Shown here in pieces: positions 7,734-16,844 of a stretch of DNA of 64,000 nucleotides (within the stretch, counting starts at the first letter, position 1; each line of letters starts with the position of its first letter). The DNA lies in contig NZ_JAFCKT010000003.1 in NCBI RefSeq assembly GCF_018129985.1, positions 124,001 to 188,000 on the forward strand, in the 5' to 3' direction. The translations under genes and the position numbers were made by a program. The notes under the pieces were generated by a model. That model ran no database searches and was not told where the DNA came from. It saw only the letters and a list, made by a program, of their open reading frames with translations. Origin of the DNA: Bradyrhizobium sp. SZCCT0148. Its GTDB lineage: Bacteria; Pseudomonadota; Alphaproteobacteria; Rhizobiales; Xanthobacteraceae.

Positions 7734-8507
7734 ATGAGCGCGTTTTACCGAGAGAAGGTTCTTTCCGTCCAGCACTGGACCGACACGCTGTTCAGCTTCC
7801 GTGCCACGCGCGATACCGGTTTCCGTTTCCAGAACGGTCAGTTCGCGATGATCGGCCTCGAGATCGACGGCCGTCCGTTGCTGCGCGCTTACAGCATGGC
7901 GAGCGCCAACCACGAGGAAGAGCTCGAGTTCTTCTCGATCAAGGTTCAGGACGGCCCGCTGACCTCGCGCCTGCAGAAGATCAAGGAAGGCGACACCATC
8001 TTGGTCGGCCGCAAGGCGACCGGCACGCTGGTCACCGACAATCTCCTTCCCGGCAAGCGGCTGATGCTGCTCTCGACCGGAACCGGCCTCGCGCCGTTCG
8101 CGAGCCTGATCAAGGACCCCGAGGTCTATGACCAGTTCGAATCGATCGTTCTGGTGCACGGCTGCCGCCAGGTGTCCGAGCTCGCCTATGGCGAGAAGCT
8201 GGTCGCCTCGCTGCGCGAAGACGAACTGTTCGGCGAACTGCTCGCCGACAAGCTGATCTACTATCCGACCGTGACCCGCGAGCCTTTCAGGAATCGCGGC
8301 CGTATCACCGACCTGATCAACTCCGAGCAGATCTTCAACGATATCGGGCAGGGCCCGCTGAACATCGAGACCGACCGGGTCATGATGTGCGGCAGCCCCG
8401 CGATGCTCGAAGAGCTGAAGGTGATGTTCGAAGGGCGCGACTTCATCGAAGGCAGCGGCAACAAGCCCGGCCATTTCGTAATCGAGAAGGCGTTCGTCGA
8501 GCGGTAA
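7734..8507 (+). CDS. fpr: Ferredoxin/flavodoxin-NADP+ reductase
   Basis: A 257-residue bacterial subclass-I ferredoxin-NADP reductase. The FAD domain shows FQNGQFAMIGL and the FAD-binding RAYSMAS motif near residue 50; the NADP domain shows LLSTGTGLAPFASLIKDP near 110 and VHGCRQVSELAYGE; the C-terminal extension FVIEKAFVER is the usual bacterial end that stacks on the flavin. The start is the ATG at 7734, where homology begins; the upstream in-frame stretch lacks family features. It moves electrons between NADPH and ferredoxin or flavodoxin in the cytoplasm, serving redox defence, heme oxygenase or nitrogenase-linked ferredoxins. It is transcribed alone. Confidence 0.92.
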   Translation: MSAFYREKVLSVQHWTDTLFSFRATRDTGFRFQNGQFAMIGLEIDGRPLLRAYSMASANHEEELEFFSIKVQDGPLTSRLQKIKEGDTILVGRKATGTLVTDNLLPGKRLMLLSTGTGLAPFASLIKDPEVYDQFESIVLVHGCRQVSELAYGEKLVASLREDELFGELLADKLIYYPTVTREPFRNRGRITDLINSEQIFNDIGQGPLNIETDRVMMCGSPAMLEELKVMFEGRDFIEGSGNKPGHFVIEKAFVER

Positions 8508-8869
8508 GGCCCCAGCCACGCTCTCTTGCCCCGGACGGAGTGCAGAGCCGGGGCCCATCTCACCATCGTATGCTGTTGCATTTTGGATCCCGGGCGCTTG
8601 TCCGGGACAAAGTTAGTTTGCATCCATGCAGGCGGCTCAATTCGGCCCCCTGCTGCACTGCAAAAGCCTATCCTCTCGGCTGATTGATTTATCCCGGCCG
8701 AATTCGCTAGCCTGAAACAAGGGCCGCGTCATATCCGTATGACAGGCGAGGGCGTATCGTAGCGCCTCATGCTGGCGAGAGGATGGGAATCGTGGCCGAC
8801 GACACCAAGACGCAGGACTCCTCCCAACGCGCGTCCCACAAGCGCGTGGCGCTGGCGGAGGAGGGGATC
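8508..8869. other. Intergenic region with a two-hairpin repeat
   Basis: This 362-base stretch lies between fpr and the glutamate-synthase-like gene. Its first 100 bases hold a dispersed-type repeat with two hairpins (separate entry). The rest carries the leader of the downstream gene, including a long non-coding GC-rich run before the strong Shine-Dalgarno at 8858-8865. No separate gene is supported. Confidence 0.55.
8529..8607. repeat. Two-hairpin intergenic repeat element
   Basis: Two hairpins stand side by side: CCCCGG (8529-8534) with CCGGGG (8548-8553), and TCCCGG (8588-8593) with CCGGGA (8602-8607). The internal text (GAGTGCAGAGCCGGGGCCCA) is typical of palindromic repeats scattered between genes in Bradyrhizobium. 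The first hairpin begins 21 bases after the fpr stop and could help end transcription. Confidence 0.5.
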
Positions 8870-10495
8870 ATGGAGACCCTGCTGCTGCCGTTCTCGCCGC
8901 GCTTCATCGTCCTGACGATCTGCGCGGTCGTCACCGCGCTCCTGATCGGCATCGGCATCGCCGACCGCAAGATCTTCGACATCCTGCTGGTCCCGATCCT
9001 GATCTTCGGCGCGCTGACGCTGCTCGGCGTCCGCGATCTCTTGCAGAAGAGCCACGCGGTGCTGCGCAACTATCCGATTTCGGCGCATATCCGCTTCCTG
9101 CTCGAAGAGATCCGACCGGAGATGCGGCAGTATTTCTTCGAGAGCGAGAAGGACGGCATGCCGTTCTCGCGCGACACCCGCGCGGTGGTCTATCAGCGCG
9201 CCAAGATGGAGCTCGACAAGCGTCCGTTCGGCACCCAGGAGGACGTCTACCGCGAGGGCTACGAGTGGATGCATCACTCGGTATCGCCGAAGACGCATGC
9301 CGAAGAGAAATTCCGTATCACCATCGGCGGCCCAGATTGCAGCAAGCCCTATTCGGCCTCGGTGTTCAACATTTCCGCGATGAGCTTCGGCGCGCTCAGC
9401 CCCAACGCGGTGCGCGCGCTCAATGCCGGTGCCAAAAAGGGCGGCTTCGCGCACGACACCGGCGAGGGCGGCGTCAGCCCCTATCACCGCGAGATGGGCG
9501 GCGACATCATCTGGGAGATCGGCTCCGGTTATTTCGGCTGCCGTCATCTCGACGGCACCTTCGATCCCGAGGCGTTCGCGCGCGTCGCCTGCGACGACCA
9601 GATCAAGATGGTCGAGCTCAAGGTCAGCCAGGGCGCCAAGCCGGGCCACGGCGGCGTCCTGCCGGCGGCGAAGGTCTCGGAGGAGATCTCAAAAATCCGC
9701 GGCGTCGCGATGGGCGAGGACTGCATCTCGCCGGCCTCGCATCGCGCGTTCTCGACGCCTGTCGGCATGATGCAGTTCATCGCGGAGATGCGGCGCCTGT
9801 CCGGCGGCAAGCCGACCGGCTTCAAGCTGTGCATCGGCCATCCCTGGGAATTTCTGGCGATCTGCAAGGCGATGCTCCAGACCGGCATCTATCCCGATTT
9901 CATCGTGGTCGACGGCAATGAGGGCGGCACCGGTGCGGCGCCGCTGGAATTCATGGATCACCTGGGCATGCCGATGCGCGAGGGCGTCAATTTCGTCCAC
10001 AACGCGCTGATCGGCATCAATGCGCGCGACCGCATCAGGATCGGTGCCTCCGGAAAGATCGCCACCGCATTCGACATGGCGCGCGCCATGGCGATCGGGG
10101 CCGATTATTGCAACTCCGCGCGCGGCTTCATGTTCTCGCTCGGCTGCATCCAGTCGCTGAGCTGCCACACCGATCGTTGCCCGACCGGGGTGGCGACGCA
10201 GGATCCGACGCGAGCGCGTGCGCTCTACGTGCCGCTCAAGATCGACCGCGTGCACAATTATCACCACGCGACGCTGCATTCGCTGACCGAGCTGATCGCC
10301 GCGGCGGGCCTCGAGCATCCGCAGCAGCTGCGCCCGATTCACTTCAGCCAACGGACGTCCACGACGCAGGTTCAATCCTTCGCGCGGCTCTATCCGGAGC
10401 TACGTCCCGGCGAATTGCTCGAAGGCACTGAAGACTCACGCTTCCGCGAGGCTTGGCGGATGGCGCAGACCGACACGTTCCAGCCGGCCCTGTAA
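8870..10495 (+). CDS. Membrane-anchored FMN-binding glutamate-synthase-family protein
   Basis: A 541-residue protein with two N-terminal membrane helices (about residues 12-31 and 35-55) followed by a glutamate synthase FMN/Fe-S domain. Features include ISAMSFGALSPNAVRALN, HDTGEGGVSPYH, KPGHGGVLPAAKV, VVDGNEGGTGAAPLEFMDH, and the [3Fe-4S] cysteines spaced C-x5-C-x4-C in GCIQSLSCHTDRCPTG. The glutaminase domain and the C-terminal GXGXG helix of GltB are absent, so it is not a complete GOGAT. The ATG at 8870 is chosen over an upstream ATG at 8783 because GGAGGAGGGG lies just before it. Related proteins are annotated FMN-binding glutamate synthase family; the donor and substrate are not known. 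Confidence 0.85.
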   Translation: METLLLPFSPRFIVLTICAVVTALLIGIGIADRKIFDILLVPILIFGALTLLGVRDLLQKSHAVLRNYPISAHIRFLLEEIRPEMRQYFFESEKDGMPFSRDTRAVVYQRAKMELDKRPFGTQEDVYREGYEWMHHSVSPKTHAEEKFRITIGGPDCSKPYSASVFNISAMSFGALSPNAVRALNAGAKKGGFAHDTGEGGVSPYHREMGGDIIWEIGSGYFGCRHLDGTFDPEAFARVACDDQIKMVELKVSQGAKPGHGGVLPAAKVSEEISKIRGVAMGEDCISPASHRAFSTPVGMMQFIAEMRRLSGGKPTGFKLCIGHPWEFLAICKAMLQTGIYPDFIVVDGNEGGTGAAPLEFMDHLGMPMREGVNFVHNALIGINARDRIRIGASGKIATAFDMARAMAIGADYCNSARGFMFSLGCIQSLSCHTDRCPTGVATQDPTRARALYVPLKIDRVHNYHHATLHSLTELIAAAGLEHPQQLRPIHFSQRTSTTQVQSFARLYPELRPGELLEGTEDSRFREAWRMAQTDTFQPAL

Positions 10496-10514
10496 GGCCC
10501 TCCACCGCATGATA

Positions 10515-10535
10515 CCGCCGCGCTTGGCGCGGCGG
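10515..10535 (+). terminator. GC-rich stem-loop after the glutamate-synthase-like gene
   Basis: A perfect 9-bp stem (CCGCCGCGC / GCGCGGCGG) with a three-base loop begins 20 bases after the stop codon. It lacks a T tract, so termination would be weak or Rho-assisted. Confidence 0.5.
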
Positions 10536-10600
10536 CACAAAATCATCGCGAATGCGCCGTGCCTTAATGTCTGTGTCAGCTTTGGGTGTAAATTGCCCCC

Positions 10601-10840
10601 ATGGATGAGCGACGCGACAAAGCCAGACACCGTGTGCTGAAAGCCGGAACGATCGAGTTCGGCGGCGGCGCGATCGACTGCACCGTCCGCAATTTCTCGG
10701 ACACCGGCGCGGCGCTCGACGTTACCAGCCCGGTCGGAATTCCCGAACGCTTCACCCTGTTCATCCCGGCCGACGGAACGCATCTCGCCTGCACCGTGGT
10801 CTGGCGCAAGGAGAAGCGGATCGGCGTGAAGTTCGGGTGA
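10601..10840 (+). CDS. Single-domain PilZ protein
   Basis: A 79-residue protein that is just one PilZ domain. The N-terminal RHRVLK segment provides part of the c-di-GMP-binding RxxxR motif and VRNFSDTGAAL matches the D/NxSxxG motif (Asn-Phe-Ser-Asp-Thr-Gly). The C terminus WRKEKRIGVKF is the usual last strand. The first motif is compressed (KARHRVLK), so binding may be weak. Such small PilZ proteins act as c-di-GMP receptors or as partners for flagella, exopolysaccharide or stress control. It stands alone between a plus-strand and a minus-strand gene. The EAL protein at 33641 would be a possible opponent in the same signalling network. Confidence 0.85.
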   Translation: MDERRDKARHRVLKAGTIEFGGGAIDCTVRNFSDTGAALDVTSPVGIPERFTLFIPADGTHLACTVVWRKEKRIGVKFG

Positions 10841-10869
10841 GAATGTCGGCGCTCGCGCAAGCGCGCGAA

Positions 10870-12171
10870 CTATCCCGTCTCGACCTCGCTCAGCCGGCTT
10901 GCCAGGATCTTGTCGATCCGCCGCCCATCGAGATCGACCACCTCGATGTGCCAGCCGCCGAAGTCGAAGGCGTCGCCGGTGTTGGGCAGCATGTTGAACT
11001 GCTGCAGCACCAGGCCAGCCACCGTGTTGTAGCGGTGCGGCGGCAGCTCGACACCGAGCAATTCGCCGAATTCGTCGACCGGCATCCAGCCGGAGATCAG
11101 CAGCGAATCGTCGGCACGCCTCACGAAGGCCGGCTCCGGCGGCCCGTCCTCCGAATGGAAGGCGCCGACGATCGATTCGAGGATGTCGGAGGCCGTCACC
11201 ATGCCTTCAAAGCCGCCGTATTCGTCGTAAATGAAACCGACGTGAACCGGCGCGGCCTTCAGGATGGCCACGACGTCGCGTGCGTCTGCCGACGCCGGGA
11301 TGCCGGGTGCCTCGCGCACGAGCGCGCGCAGGTCCGGCGTCCGTTCGCTCATATAGGCGACCAGCAGGTCCTTGGCCTGCAGCACGCCGATCGGCTTGTC
11401 GCGGTCGCCGTCGGAGACGGGAAAGCGCGAATGCGGGCTCTTGGCGATGATCTCCTGGATGGCCGCGGGATCGTCGTTGAGGTCGATCTCGTCGACCTCC
11501 GTGCGCGGCGTCATCACCGCGCCGACCGGCCGGTCGCCAAGTCGCATCACGCCGGCGATCATTTCCTTCTCACCGGGTTCGAGCACGCCTGCGCTTTCGG
11601 CCTCGCGGACCAGGTGATGGATCTCGTCCTCCGAGACCTTCTCCTCGGCCTTGCCGCCGCGACCGAGCATGGTGAGAATCAGCTTGCCGGAAAGATCGAG
11701 CAGAAACACCAGCGGCAGCGAGACCTTCGAAAGCACGTGCATGGCGGGCGCGACCCTGACCGCGATGATTTCGGGGTCGCGCAGCGCCACCTGTTTCGGC
11801 ACCAGCTCACCGACGATCAGGGTGGCGTAGGTGATGAGCGTGACGACGATGCCGACGCCGACGATGTCGGCAATGCCCGCGGACAGGCCGAGCTCGAGCA
11901 GCCATTGCGTCAGCCGCTGCCCGAGCGTCGCGCCGGAGAACGCGCCGGAGAGCACACCGACCAGCGTGATGCCGATCTGCACCGTCGAGAGGAATTTGCC
12001 GGGATCGGCGGCCAGCGTCAGCGCCCGCTCGGCGCCGCGCACGCCCTTGGCGGCGAGCAGCGACAGCCGCGCCGGGCGGGACGAGACCACGGCCAGCTCC
12101 GACATGGACAAGAGGCCATTGATGACGATCAGGACGACGACGATGACGAGTTCGACCGAGAGCATTGACAT
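10870..12171 (-). CDS. CorC/HlyC (CNNM-type) membrane protein with CBS pair
   Basis: A 433-residue protein with the DUF21-CBS-CorC_HlyC order. The DUF21 membrane domain spans about residues 1-190, with helices at 6-26 and beyond and the motifs SMSELAVVSS, GITLVGVLSGAFSGAT and YATLIVGELVPKQVALRD. Two CBS repeats cover about 205-330 (VGAVMTPRTEVDEID; GVLQAKDLLVAY; FIYDEYGGFEGMVTASDILESIVG). The CorC_HlyC domain forms the C terminus (PHRYNTVAGLVLQQF). The name hemolysin is historical: members of this family act in Mg2+/cobalt efflux or homeostasis. The family match is strong; the ion is inference. Confidence 0.88.
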   Translation of the reverse strand: MSMLSVELVIVVVLIVINGLLSMSELAVVSSRPARLSLLAAKGVRGAERALTLAADPGKFLSTVQIGITLVGVLSGAFSGATLGQRLTQWLLELGLSAGIADIVGVGIVVTLITYATLIVGELVPKQVALRDPEIIAVRVAPAMHVLSKVSLPLVFLLDLSGKLILTMLGRGGKAEEKVSEDEIHHLVREAESAGVLEPGEKEMIAGVMRLGDRPVGAVMTPRTEVDEIDLNDDPAAIQEIIAKSPHSRFPVSDGDRDKPIGVLQAKDLLVAYMSERTPDLRALVREAPGIPASADARDVVAILKAAPVHVGFIYDEYGGFEGMVTASDILESIVGAFHSEDGPPEPAFVRRADDSLLISGWMPVDEFGELLGVELPPHRYNTVAGLVLQQFNMLPNTGDAFDFGGWHIEVVDLDGRRIDKILASRLSEVETG

Positions 12172-12397
12172 TCCGAGGTAAGGGAGTGTGTCCGGATAAA
12201 CGGCACATCTCTTGATATAGGTATTTTGCGAGGGATTGCCGTCAATTTTACCGCATTGGCGTCCCCGGAACAGCGCGTCCGATCGCGGGCAGGCTCTCCT
12301 ACGCCCCGTGGAACTACGGGATGGCCGTTGTTTAACGGGCTTTTAGTGGCCGGCGGCTAGATTTCGACATTGCAGAAATATTTTTGGGAGACCCCAG

Positions 12398-14473
12398 ATG
12401 CGGATCGGGAAACTTTTCGCGCTGTCGATGCTGACCGTGACGGTTTTCGCAGTCATCCTCGGCGCCGAGGTGCTGATACCCCAGGCGCGCATCTTCACCA
12501 ACCGCTCCGACGCGATCAAGAGCGTCGATGCCTTCGGCGCCATGCTGACGGTCAGCCAGCACGTCGCAGGACTTCGTGCGCCCTACATCTCTCCGATCTT
12601 CCAGGAAGGCGTTGCGACGCAGGCCCAGCTCGAAGCTGCCGGGAAGGCTGCGAAAGCGGCCGATGCCGGCTTCGCGGCCGCACGGCGCGCCATCATGGCG
12701 CTCGACGACAGCGCAGCGATGGTCGACACCCTGGATCGTGCCGCCGGGCGGCTCAAGGAGCTGTATACGGCGGCAGATCGCGCGATGAGCGTGCCCCTGG
12801 CGGCGCGCGACAGCGCCGTGGTCAAGGGCTTCCTGCCCGGTGTCGCCGAGGTCATCAGCAAGATCGAGCCCATCATGAACCGGCTCGAAGGACACGTCGT
12901 GAATGCCGATTCCTCGCTCGCGGCGTTCCTGGGCCTCGCGCGAACGGCGCAGGATTTGCGCGTCTCGGCCGGCAGCCGCGCCGCTACGCTGTCGCCGGCG
13001 CTGTCGGCACGCCGCCCGCTGGTGGCGGCCGAATTCTCGCTCATGGACCGCATGCAGGGACGTGTGGAAGCCGACCGCGAGCGTATCGAAGCCGGCATGG
13101 AGATGCTCGGCAATCCGCCCCGGATTGCCGCCGCGCTGAAGGCGGCGACGGAGTCCTATTTTGGCAAAGCAGCGCTGGTCGTCGAAAAGGAGATGCCCGC
13201 AGCGAGGGGTGACGGCAAGTACGGCGTCGACGCCGATGAGCTGGCGAAGGTCATCGTACCGGCCATCCAGATGTTCTACGGCGTGCGCGATGCCGCATTG
13301 GCCGAAGCGGCCGACCGTGCCACGACCGCGCGCGATGGCGCACTGGCGATGCTCGCGCTCGCAGCCGTGGTTGTGCTGGCGCTGCTCGGGACGCTCGGTG
13401 GCGTGACCCTGATGCTGCGCAGGCGCGTGGTGGCCCCGCTCGGCCGGATTGCGGACGTGATCGGAACGCTCGCCGCCGGACAGCACGAGGTCGAGATCCC
13501 CGCGACGGGCCGCAATGACGAGATCGGCCAAGTGGCGGGTTCGCTGCAGCACTTCAAGGATTCGCTGCTCGCCAAGAAGGCCGCCGACCAGGCGGCCGCG
13601 GTCGAAGCCGATGCGAAGCTCCGGCGCAGCCAGCGCATGGACCAGATTGCGCGCGAGTTTGAAGCCATGATCGGCGACGTGATCAACACGGTGTCGTCGG
13701 CGTCCTCGGAGCTGGAGGTGTCGGCGGGAACGCTGACGAGCACGGCCGAGCAGTCGGAGAAGGTCACCGCGACCGTCGCGGCCGCCTCCGAACAGGCCTC
13801 CACCAACGTGCAGACCGTCGCTTCGGCGGCCGAGGAGATGGCCTCGTCGGTCGACGAGATCAGCCGGCAGGTGCAGGACTCCGCTCGCATCGCCGGCGAG
13901 GCGGTGCAACAGGCCGGGCGGACCAACGACCATGTTGGGGAGCTCGCCAAGGCCGCGGGGCGGATCGGCGATGTCGTCGAGCTCATCAGCCAGATCGCGG
14001 GCCAGACCAATCTTCTGGCTCTCAACGCCACCATCGAGGCCGCGCGTGCCGGTGAGGCCGGACGCGGCTTCGCGGTGGTTGCCTCCGAGGTCAAGGCGCT
14101 GGCCGAGCAGACCGCCAAGGCCACCGGCGAGATCAGCCAGCAGATCACGGGGATTCAGACAGCGACGGAAGAGTCCGTCGGCGCCATCAAGGCGATCGGT
14201 GACACCATCGGCCGAATGTCCGAGATCGCGTCCGCGATCGCCTCGGCAGTCGAGGAGCAGGGCGCAGCGACGCGAGAGATTTCGCGCAACGTGCAGCAGG
14301 CGGCGCGCGGCACCCAGCAGGTCTCCGCCAGCATCGTCGACGTGCAGCGCGGCGCGAGCCAGACCGGATCGGCCTCCTCCAACGTGCTCGCCTCGGCCAG
14401 ATCGCTGTCCGGCGAAAGCAGCCGTCTCAAGGTGGAGGTCGGCAAGTTCCTGGACGCGATCCGCGCGGCGTAG
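12398..14473 (+). CDS. Methyl-accepting chemotaxis protein
   Basis: A 691-residue chemoreceptor. TM1 is at about residues 7-29; a ~280-residue helical sensor region follows, with no clear Cache motif; TM2 lies near 313-336 ([19 protein letters not shown]), then a HAMP domain. The signalling tip, about residues 530-570, carries the invariant hairpin [20 protein letters not shown] followed by [17 protein letters not shown]. There is no C-terminal NWETF-type pentapeptide; the protein ends [14 protein letters not shown] lies 5 bases before the ATG. It detects an unknown periplasmic signal and drives CheA. Confidence 0.92.
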   Translation: MRIGKLFALSMLTVTVFAVILGAEVLIPQARIFTNRSDAIKSVDAFGAMLTVSQHVAGLRAPYISPIFQEGVATQAQLEAAGKAAKAADAGFAAARRAIMALDDSAAMVDTLDRAAGRLKELYTAADRAMSVPLAARDSAVVKGFLPGVAEVISKIEPIMNRLEGHVVNADSSLAAFLGLARTAQDLRVSAGSRAATLSPALSARRPLVAAEFSLMDRMQGRVEADRERIEAGMEMLGNPPRIAAALKAATESYFGKAALVVEKEMPAARGDGKYGVDADELAKVIVPAIQMFYGVRDAALAEAADRATTARDGALAMLALAAVVVLALLGTLGGVTLMLRRRVVAPLGRIADVIGTLAAGQHEVEIPATGRNDEIGQVAGSLQHFKDSLLAKKAADQAAAVEADAKLRRSQRMDQIAREFEAMIGDVINTVSSASSELEVSAGTLTSTAEQSEKVTATVAAASEQASTNVQTVASAAEEMASSVDEISRQVQDSARIAGEAVQQAGRTNDHVGELAKAAGRIGDVVELISQIAGQTNLLALNATIEAARAGEAGRGFAVVASEVKALAEQTAKATGEISQQITGIQTATEESVGAIKAIGDTIGRMSEIASAIASAVEEQGAATREISRNVQQAARGTQQVSASIVDVQRGASQTGSASSNVLASARSLSGESSRLKVEVGKFLDAIRAA

Positions 14474-14482
14474 GGAGCTCGC

Positions 14483-16477
14483 TCAGAACTCGCCGTGCAG
14501 ACGCCCTGAAAACACCGACACCGGTCCGCGGTCGGCGTTGTATGCGGGGTTGACGATGAGCTGGTAGTCGGCGGTGAAGGTCAGCGCCTTGTTCAGCGCA
14601 TAGGCGTAGTAGGTCTCCAGCACCCGCTCGCGGCGGTAGTTGAGCTGGCCGTCGCCGATCAGGGGACCGAGTCCGCCGGCTGCGATGAAGTCGCGATGGT
14701 CCTGCGACAGCGCGTTGATGGCACCGGCGATGGCGACGACATCGTCGGGTCGTCCCCATTTCGCTCCCTTGACGGAGAGGCCGCCGGACAGACTGCGATC
14801 GATGTCGGTGAACGCCATGATCTCGGTGCGGCCGTTGTTCCAGCTCCAGCGGCCGAACACGCCGATATCGTCGGTGATGGCTTGCTCGAGGTTGAGGGCG
14901 TAGCCGTATTTGATCCGGCCGCGGCGGGTCTGGCTGATGTCGACGCCGAAGGCGGGATTGTCCAGCGTCTCGCGATAGCTGCCGGAATAGGCGCTGTTGA
15001 GGAAGCCGAGCGTGCGCAGCTTGCCGGGCCGGCCGAACAGCGAATAGCGCGTCTCGAGCTCCACGACATATTCGCCGCGCCGGCCGACGTTCATGTCGAA
15101 ATTGCTCGAGTTGGAAACCGCGTCCATCAGGAAGTAGCCGCCGCGTATCGCCCATTGCTTCTGGTTCAACTCTGCGGTGGCGCCGTAGCCGAGGCCGAGC
15201 TTGTCGGCGGCATAGTCAAAAGCGCCGGACGCCCAGATCGACCAGTTCATGAAATCCTTGCGCGGATCGTGCGCGTAGGAATTGCCGTCGAACACGTCGA
15301 CCACGGAAAATTTTCCGACCTGCAGGGTCAGCCGTGAGACGTCAACCTTGTTCGCGAGCTGAAGCTGGCCGGAAGCCAGCTCTTCCTGCTCGCCGCCGAA
15401 GCCGAAGGTGTGGCGCACGAACAGCCGGGAGGCATTGAAGTGCGGATAGGGGAAGCCGGACTTCTGCGCTTCGCCGTTGGGAAAGCCTGCAGCGCCCGTC
15501 GTGTTGTTGAAGCCGAATCCCTGCAGCAGCTCCGGATTGAAATAGACCTCGCCGCCGTCCCACAGCCGCGCATTGAGATAGAGCGAGTTGCTCCAGGTCT
15601 GCTGGAAGTCAGGCGACGGGAGCAGGCTGTTCGTTCCCGTGTAGGGCGCACGGAAGGCGGGATAGCCCTGTCCCAGCGCGGTCGACTGGCCGTGGATCTC
15701 CCAGCGGCTCGACTCGGTATCAGTGATGTCAGACTTCGGATTGTAGGTCGGCACGCCCGGCCAATCGATCTTGCGATTGAGGCCGATCCGCAGGCTGTGG
15801 AAATCCATCGACGATGAATATTGTCCGCCGGAGGGAAAGGTGACGCTGGCGTTCTCGAACCTGCTGTAGAGATATTCGAGCCGCGTGGTCCAGTGCGGCG
15901 CGAAGGCATATTCGACGCCGCCGCCGGCGGTCCAGCCGAACCGCGTGTGCAGCACCTTTTCTTCATTGCTGCCCGTCGGCGTCGACAGAAAGCGCTCGCC
16001 CGTGAAGGCCGCGCCGCCGGTGGCATAGAACAGCCAGTTGCCGGTGGCGTAACCGAGCCGCGCGCGCAGGCTCGCGACATAGTCCCAGCGTTCCTCTGCG
16101 CCCGACAGCGCAGTCACAGCCGACGACACGACGTGGTTGGAAGGCAGATAGTTCGGAAACGAGATGTCGCCTTCGACGCCGAGCAGCAGGCCCGAATTGA
16201 GGCGCCAATTGTAGCCGGCCTGGACGCCGCCGGTCGCGCCGGTGAAGACGTTGTTGTCGGTTGCGAGCGTGGGATCGGTCAACGTCGCCGACGAAGTGCC
16301 GCGGGTGACACCGACATGCCCGCCGATATAGAGGCCGGTCCAGTCATAAACCGCTTTCAGCGCCGGCGCCTTCAGCGGCAGATCGGCCGCGCGGCTCGCG
16401 GCGGGAAAAGCCAGCACGCCCGAGGCAATCGCCGCGGCCGTCCGCAAGCCCTGATAACGGTGACCTCTCAACGTCAA
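14483..16477 (-). CDS. Fused outer-membrane protein: Omp25-like barrel plus OprB-type carbohydrate porin
   Basis: A 664-residue exported protein with two outer-membrane barrels. After a signal peptide (TAAAIASGVLAFPAASRA) comes an eight-strand Omp25/RopB-like barrel (DWTGLYIGGHVGVTRG to YSSSMDFHSLRIGLNRKID, about residues 45-245), then a region typical of carbohydrate-selective porins (SSRWEIHGQSTALGQGYPAF..., WDGGEVYFNPE, ISQTRRGRIKYGYALNLEQA, ending RLHGEF). The last residue is Phe, as outer-membrane assembly requires. I chose the TTG at 16477 because the signal peptide begins there and GGGGG lies a few bases upstream; an ATG at 16549 would add 24 unlike residues. It is convergent with the chemoreceptor, 9 bases apart. 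It probably admits sugars. Confidence 0.82.
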   Translation of the reverse strand: MTLRGHRYQGLRTAAAIASGVLAFPAASRAADLPLKAPALKAVYDWTGLYIGGHVGVTRGTSSATLTDPTLATDNNVFTGATGGVQAGYNWRLNSGLLLGVEGDISFPNYLPSNHVVSSAVTALSGAEERWDYVASLRARLGYATGNWLFYATGGAAFTGERFLSTPTGSNEEKVLHTRFGWTAGGGVEYAFAPHWTTRLEYLYSRFENASVTFPSGGQYSSSMDFHSLRIGLNRKIDWPGVPTYNPKSDITDTESSRWEIHGQSTALGQGYPAFRAPYTGTNSLLPSPDFQQTWSNSLYLNARLWDGGEVYFNPELLQGFGFNNTTGAAGFPNGEAQKSGFPYPHFNASRLFVRHTFGFGGEQEELASGQLQLANKVDVSRLTLQVGKFSVVDVFDGNSYAHDPRKDFMNWSIWASGAFDYAADKLGLGYGATAELNQKQWAIRGGYFLMDAVSNSSNFDMNVGRRGEYVVELETRYSLFGRPGKLRTLGFLNSAYSGSYRETLDNPAFGVDISQTRRGRIKYGYALNLEQAITDDIGVFGRWSWNNGRTEIMAFTDIDRSLSGGLSVKGAKWGRPDDVVAIAGAINALSQDHRDFIAAGGLGPLIGDGQLNYRRERVLETYYAYALNKALTFTADYQLIVNPAYNADRGPVSVFSGRLHGEF

Positions 16478-16632
16478 AACGCACGCCCCCAAAACGCGAT
16501 GTATCCTATCCGCCGCGATATCCCTGCCGATTCGCGGTGGTCCTGTCATCAGGTCTTGGTGTCTCGCGTCGTCGATGGAAATGATCCGCCACGACGTGCT
16601 TCGTCCCAAGCCCCTGAGCCCGTTGCAGACTT

Positions 16633-16653
16633 TATTGCGATTAATTCGCAATA
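16633..16653. promoter_or_regulatory. Perfect palindrome upstream of the porin gene
   Basis: A 21-base inverted repeat has perfect 8-base arms TATTGCGA (16633-16640) and TCGCAATA (16646-16653) around TTAAT. A second perfect dyad, GCAAC-T-GTTGC (16654-16664), abuts it, and another TTGCGA half follows at 16661-16666. It lies 156 bases before the chosen start of the porin gene and over 190 bases from the other flanking gene. It looks like the operator of a dimeric repressor or activator; the spacing resembles metal-responsive Fur-superfamily sites, but I cannot name the regulator. Confidence 0.55.
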
Positions 16654-16735
16654 GCAACTGTTGCGATTTGCTGCACGGGATGGTTCGCACCTCTCTGTGA
16701 CGGGACGGCAACAAATTCCCGCGGCCCAAAGAAAT

Positions 16736-16767
16736 GACCCCGCCCGGGGGGACAGCCGGGCGGGGTC
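16736..16767 (-). terminator. Rho-independent terminator of the 16845 gene
   Basis: A perfect 12-bp stem (GACCCCGCCCGG with its complement) around an eight-base loop lies 77 bases after the stop codon of the small secreted protein. Read on the minus strand it is followed by ATTTCTTT, a good uridine tail. Confidence 0.8.
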
Positions 16768-16844
16768 GGGGGGCACGACACGGGGTGGATGAGGCGCCCG
16801 TGTCGGACGCAGGATCCACGTAAGATCGGCCTCAGGTACTCAGA

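Noticed and set aside
16633..16653. A FixK2/FNR box reading of the porin palindrome
   Set aside because: The half-sites TTGC and GCAA are nine bases apart, not the spacing of FixK2/FNR sites (TTGM-N6-KCAA).
16478..16819. N-terminal extension of the porin up to base 16819
   Set aside because: The added residues cross the operator and terminator structures and do not look like a signal peptide, so the start was moved down to 16477.
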